Shown: positions 59,706 through 64,000 of the stretch, in pieces
How the letters are laid out: every line of letters begins with the position of its first letter
Position numbering within the stretch: the first letter of the stretch is position 1
DNA from: Hydrangea macrophylla
Taxonomy: Eukaryota; Streptophyta; Magnoliopsida; Cornales; Hydrangeaceae
NCBI GenBank assembly: GCA_033977485.1
Contig: CM066983.1
Span: 110,451,580 to 110,515,579, forward strand
DNA length: 64,000 nucleotides
Direction: 5' to 3'
Notes under the pieces: generated by a model
What the model was told of the DNA's origin: nothing
Seen by the model: only the letters and a program-made list of their open reading frames with translations
The model's database searches: none
Translations under genes and position numbers: made by a program

Positions 59706-62700
59706 TGTCACACCCCAATCCGCCTCGAGCGGATTAGGACACATGTAACAATGTCGCCAAAATACATCCCCAACACATATAACTTAAAGCAAGTTTAAAC
59801 TTTCTTTTAAACTCCTTATTAAGCTAATTAGCATGTAATTATTCCCAAGGGTAAAATGGTAATTTTGAAATTTTGGTCAAATCCAATGTCAAGATGTAGT
59901 ATTCCTCATTTAAAAACCAACGGTGAAAACGGCACACGAATCCGAGCATCCTAGCCCAAGTTATGACCATTTTAAGATTTACTTTTCTCAAAACAAAGGA
60001 TCTGGCAAAAGGGCATTCGACCGGTCGAGCGGGTCAATTCCACCGGTCGAGAGGGATCAGAATGAAAATCAAATTTGTACCATGCATTGTTTTTACATGC
60101 ACAAACCAATTCCAAAGTTCTCAACTCAAATGGAAATAAATCTAAGACATTCCCAACTCTATTAAAAGCTAGCATTCAAACACAACTCCAATTAACCAAA
60201 TATGTTCAACCTTGTTAAACCAAAATAAGCTATTAACACCCACAAATCTCATCAAAACTAACATGGCCAAAGAACTTTGTGGTAAGGAGTTCTCAAAAAC
60301 CTTATAAGCATCTTGGTTTCAACGAAAACTTGTAAAATCAGTAACAACTTTAGGAAAATGAGTTTGAGACTTCACTACACAAGCTTGAGCCAAACAACAC
60401 TAGTATAACTTGTGCCAGTTAGGAAATTCTGCGAAAAATACTTACCAACCTTAGTAATTAAAAGTAAAGTTTTTATAGGTCAATGGGACCCCAAAGGTAC
60501 CCCAAAGGTACCCTCTTGGCCTTTTAAAAGTTAAAACAAAACATAGGAACATTTAGAATTAAAGGGCTGGCAGTGGGTTTTTCGACCAGTCGAACAAGTC
60601 CCTTCGACCGGTCGAAAGCCCCTCTGCAGAACCATTTATGCAGCAGCAACTTTCAACCTGCTTATATGAAATTTTGAAACTAAAACTCATTCAAACACTT
60701 TTGAAGCTTATAAAACTTCTTGAACGAGATCCTAATACACACTGAGGTACTTCCAAACACTTTAAACTTGTACCCAAGCTCATTTGAATCAAAATAAGAC
60801 GTTAAAGCCCAAACATTGATTAAACTTGTATGAACATAGAATTTTGTCAGGAAAGAGTTCAAAAGCTTTACATGCAACTTAGTTACAACCAAAACTCATT
60901 CAAAACATACACACAACTTCTTTTGAGTCAAAAGAACCTATAACACTCATCCCTTGCTCAAAACCACATAGCAATGAAGATTTTTACCCAAAATATTTCC
61001 AAAACTTTGCATATCATTTGTTTATAACCAAGACTTGTCCAAAACACTTACGACTCCAAACCGGACTTGCCGGAAAGGCCCATCCTTCTCAGCATACACA
61101 AACCATAGTTTTAGCTTAAGGAAAGACGTAAAATTCATAATTGAAACTCCATACTACTACATACTTATATTATAACATGAGGTCTAGAAATTCCAAGATA
61201 ACAAGTTACATATTTAAACAAGATTACAAACATATCACACAAGTTCCAATCTCTCCCATTTCCCCCGTACACATCATTTCCTCTCCTCCTCCCATGCCGT
61301 ACCTACGGTGGTTATTCAATAACCATAACAAAAAATAACATTTGTTTAAGCTTTCGCTTAGTGAGTAAAGTTAATCACATGTATGAGTGTATGTCATATT
61401 CAATGCACAAATCAACAATCAATATATCATTTAGTCTCCAAAAGACCAAATATTAATTCACCGTGTCGTTGCTCTTGCCTTTTTTCCTTATGCGCATATA
61501 TCACCTCTAATTCACACCATCTCACATAACCTTCTACAGCTGGGTCATCACCCACACACTTTTACACAGTTAAGTGGTAAATACCGTTATACCGTTGGAT
61601 TTTTCCACGTCTCCTTATTATGGAGTAAATCCACGGTGAATCAACATAAGGCTTTCTTCAACCCACATAACACATAATCACATAATCACCTCAACATGGC
61701 AATCTTTGCAAAATTAGGCATAATAACTTCCAATTTATGAGTAAAGTACTCAAACCCACATAGATTCACATGCTAATATTCACATTTTCATATCCATGCA
61801 TTAATCAACAAGAGTTTAACATACTAGCATACAGATTAACACATTAAATATGATTTACATTCAGCCCCTGGATTAGAGTCACTCACCTCTAGGCTTTCGT
61901 TCCTAATAGCAGAATTAAGATCCTAGTATGATTCAGGTATAATTCCTATACAAAATTTACAGGTTATAAGCTAAACCCCTGAATTGGGTCGCGGGAAAAC
62001 TGTCTCAGAAATCAATTAGACTAGTTCCATCGCGTTAGACTCACCTCCAGGAGTCTGAATATGTAGTATGTTTCAAAAATCGATATCAAACGGCGTATCG
62101 TTCGGTGTCGAAAGCTTCGTCGTCAATTTCCGTCGAGACCCTTCATGAATCTCTTCTGTAAATGCTTTGCTAACTAATCAAATGAGGGGGAAGACTCTTG
62201 ATGAGTCATTAGTATAGGTGTCACTCATATGTAAATTTCAACTTTGTGTTTTAATTAAAGCCTCCCCTAAGTTTCACTAGTTTTGCGATTATACCCCTAC
62301 CAGTTATGAAACTTATTAAAACTATCCCAAATTTAAATGGGTGTTTGTCTATGTCACATATGAGTTCCACACATGGTCCCAAATATTTTATGAAGTTGCT
62401 ATCGCACCTACCAATTATGAATCATTTTTCATTTATGCCCTTATACAAGTATCCAAACTGGTACTAGAACATATAACATTATAATATGAAAGCAACTTAA
62501 ACAAGTATTCATTTAATCATATAAATGCATTTAACATGTAAAAATGCAAATTACATTATCTGGGCCCTTCACTTGATCCCACCTCAATACATGTCCCAAC
62601 CCACTGTGGACTTTCCAATTGTGTCCTTCACTGAACACTCTTCACTGGCGAGTCCAAAGTCTCCCCTTAATCCACCATATACACTAGTTAATATTAATTA

Positions 62701-62749
62701 ATGCATGTCACGAGATAGTTAAACCTTTTTCCCGGGTACGGGTGTTACA
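59706..62749 (-). mobile_element. 3.04 kb LTR inserted in the Copia integrase region
   Basis: Starts TGTCACACCCCAATCC and ends GGTACGGGTGTTACA; AAACA is duplicated at 59701-59705 and 62750-62754. The minus-strand start TGTAACACCCGTACCC is of the plant Gypsy LTR type, so I infer minus orientation. No coding region or internal LTR boundary is visible, so a long solo LTR is the simplest reading. Carries two ACCGGT palindrome pairs. Confidence 0.78.
60014..60617. repeat. Two ACCGGT-type palindrome pairs
   Basis: TTCGACCGGTCGAG-like sites with cores at 60020/60042, and TTCGACCAGTCGAA/TTCGACCGGTCGAA with cores at 60585/60607. Both pairs are spaced 22 bp. Confidence 0.85.
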
Positions 62750-62874
62750 AAACACCTTGTGAATTTTGGAAGAAAAGAAAACATAGTTTAGATTATTTGA
62801 AAGTTTGGGGTTGTAGTTGTTAGATTGCCTGAACCTAAAGGAAGAAATTAGGTGAAAAAGAAATTGAATTTATT
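62750..62874 (+). mobile_element. Decayed Copia retrotransposon, internal region part 2
   Basis: After the AAACA repeat the sequence continues the same Copia polyprotein (KVWGC motif, then stops) just downstream of the integrase core. The next LTR interrupts it at 62875. It shows that the 3.04 kb LTR inserted into an existing Copia copy. Confidence 0.85.
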
Positions 62875-64000
62875 TGTCACACCCATCCTGGAAAACCTTT
62901 TTATTTTAAATTGCATATTTGAATTTAAAATTTATTAATGTTAATTAATAATTTGAGTTGAATTGATGTAGGTCAACGGTGAGGTGTCAATTGAAGACAC
63001 AGTAATTAGAGGAGTCATGATGCATTGGCATGATTAAATGACATTTATGTGATTTAAATGTTATTTGAATTATCTGGCATTTTGTGAATAGTGATTTTAC
63101 CTGTATAGAATAAATTTCTGGTAGTTTTGATCTCATTTTAGATCATTTTGAATATTGTGGTGAGAACATGAGTGATATGTTGCATAAAATGTAGGTGGCT
63201 TAGAGATTCCACAGAAATGGCTTCAGAATGTGATTTTGGACCCAAACGGAATTTTGACGAAAAGTTTTATAGTTTTTTAGTTTTCACTCGTGAAGTGATA
63301 AAATGGACATTTAGAACGTTCAGGAAATAATTATAAGTTTTGAGAACTCGTGGGGGAGGCAAACGTCATTTTTAGAAGTCGTGCCGATAAATAGGAATCA
63401 TGAGATATTTTGTCATAACTTTCCCAAAATAAATATCTAGAGAGAGAGAGAGAAAGGAGATTATTTTCCCCCGAGCTTCACCACGCAGATCGACGACCGT
63501 TCATCTGCCAGTTTTTCCCCAGATTTCATATTTGAACTCCTCGAGATAAGATTTACGTTTTGATACCTCTTAGGCCATGTTTGGAAAACTTTTTTTGAAA
63601 ATTTAATTTCTAGAAATTTGGAAAAAGTAAAACTTATAGGAATCGCGTATAATCGGAGATCCGACGGTTAATCGGGCCTCTAGTGTATCCTCCAAAGTTA
63701 GGAAGAAATCGCATGAGGTATGAAGTTCTAACCTATGTTATATAGGAAATGTACATTTTTTGGTTTTTCGACGACGAAATTATGATCCGGGCAATTCATG
63801 TGTTAATAGTAGGCCCGTTAATTATACATGCGCTTATCTATGAAAAAACATGTCTAATTTTACGCAAGCACGTTGAGTTGATTATGTGGGTCAAAGGGGG
63901 GGACTTATACAAGATCATGCCAAAGTAAGCTTCTTGATGTTTGAGAATTTAGTAGTGACGGCTACTGTGCATGGTTTAAGACTTGGACTTGCCATAGCAC
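62875..64000 (+). mobile_element. LTR of the 33883-36153 family, running off the window
   Basis: Starts TGTCACACCCATCC and follows the 5' half of the solo LTR at 33883 through shared phrases (GTCAACGGTGAGGTGTC, GCATTGGCATGATTAAATGA, TTTTGTGAATAGT, TTTGAACTC, CGTTTTGATACC). The right end is beyond the window, so solo LTR or full element cannot be told. Confidence 0.85.

Overview
This is nuclear DNA of a flowering plant, almost certainly a eudicot. Five recognisable gene loci have GT-AG introns, the elongation factor and the IQD gene have 5'-UTR introns, the intergenic DNA is AT-rich, and LTR retrotransposons, foldback elements, MITEs, SINEs and dinucleotide microsatellites are dense. The sequence does not allow me to name a species.

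Gene layout, left to right. (1) A 12-exon DEAD-box helicase gene (Arabidopsis RH57 / yeast ROK1 type, pre-rRNA processing), + strand, 3027-10747. (2) A broken pentatricopeptide-repeat gene related to Arabidopsis At3g53360, - strand, 13142-15464, with several frameshifts and stops. (3) An intact elongation factor 1-alpha gene, + strand, 28182-30646 for the CDS, with a 1.9 kb intron in its 5' UTR. (4) IRX9, a GT43-family protein of xylan backbone synthesis, + strand, 37381-40893. (5) An IQD2-like calmodulin-binding IQ67-domain protein, + strand, 47987-52087. The intact genes show full-length reading frames after splicing (528, 447, 343 and 460 aa). They are unrelated housekeeping and cell-wall/cytoskeleton genes, not a cluster.

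Between and inside the genes lies layered mobile DNA. Several elements have termini and target-site duplications (TSDs) that can be read directly: a solo Copia/SIRE-type LTR (20275-21661), a 2.27 kb solo LTR (33883-36153, TSD CACTC), a complete 562 bp TRIM (41481-42042, TSD TGAAG), a Mutator-like foldback in helicase intron 4 (4417-4977, 9 bp TSD), a hAT-type MITE in the EF1A coding intron (28845-29356, 8 bp TSD), another downstream of the IQD gene (52497-52667, 8 bp TSD), and a 1.0 kb near-perfect palindrome (24971-25987). From about 54190 to the right edge the window is a nest: a minus-strand Gypsy-type 5' end with PBS, a decayed Copia internal region, a 3.04 kb LTR inserted in its integrase region (TSD AAACA), and the start of another LTR running off the end.

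The most unusual pattern is shared by four LTRs that otherwise look unrelated. Each carries short perfect or near-perfect palindromes built around TCGA-rich cores, arranged in pairs with nearly fixed centre spacing of about two DNA helical turns. The palindrome and the spacing differ by family: CGATCG-type, always 19 bp, eight pairs; GTCGAC-type, mostly 21 bp; ACCGGT-type, 22 bp. The spacers between paired sites vary in sequence but not in length. This looks like a paired protein-binding or structural module in LTRs; its function is inference.
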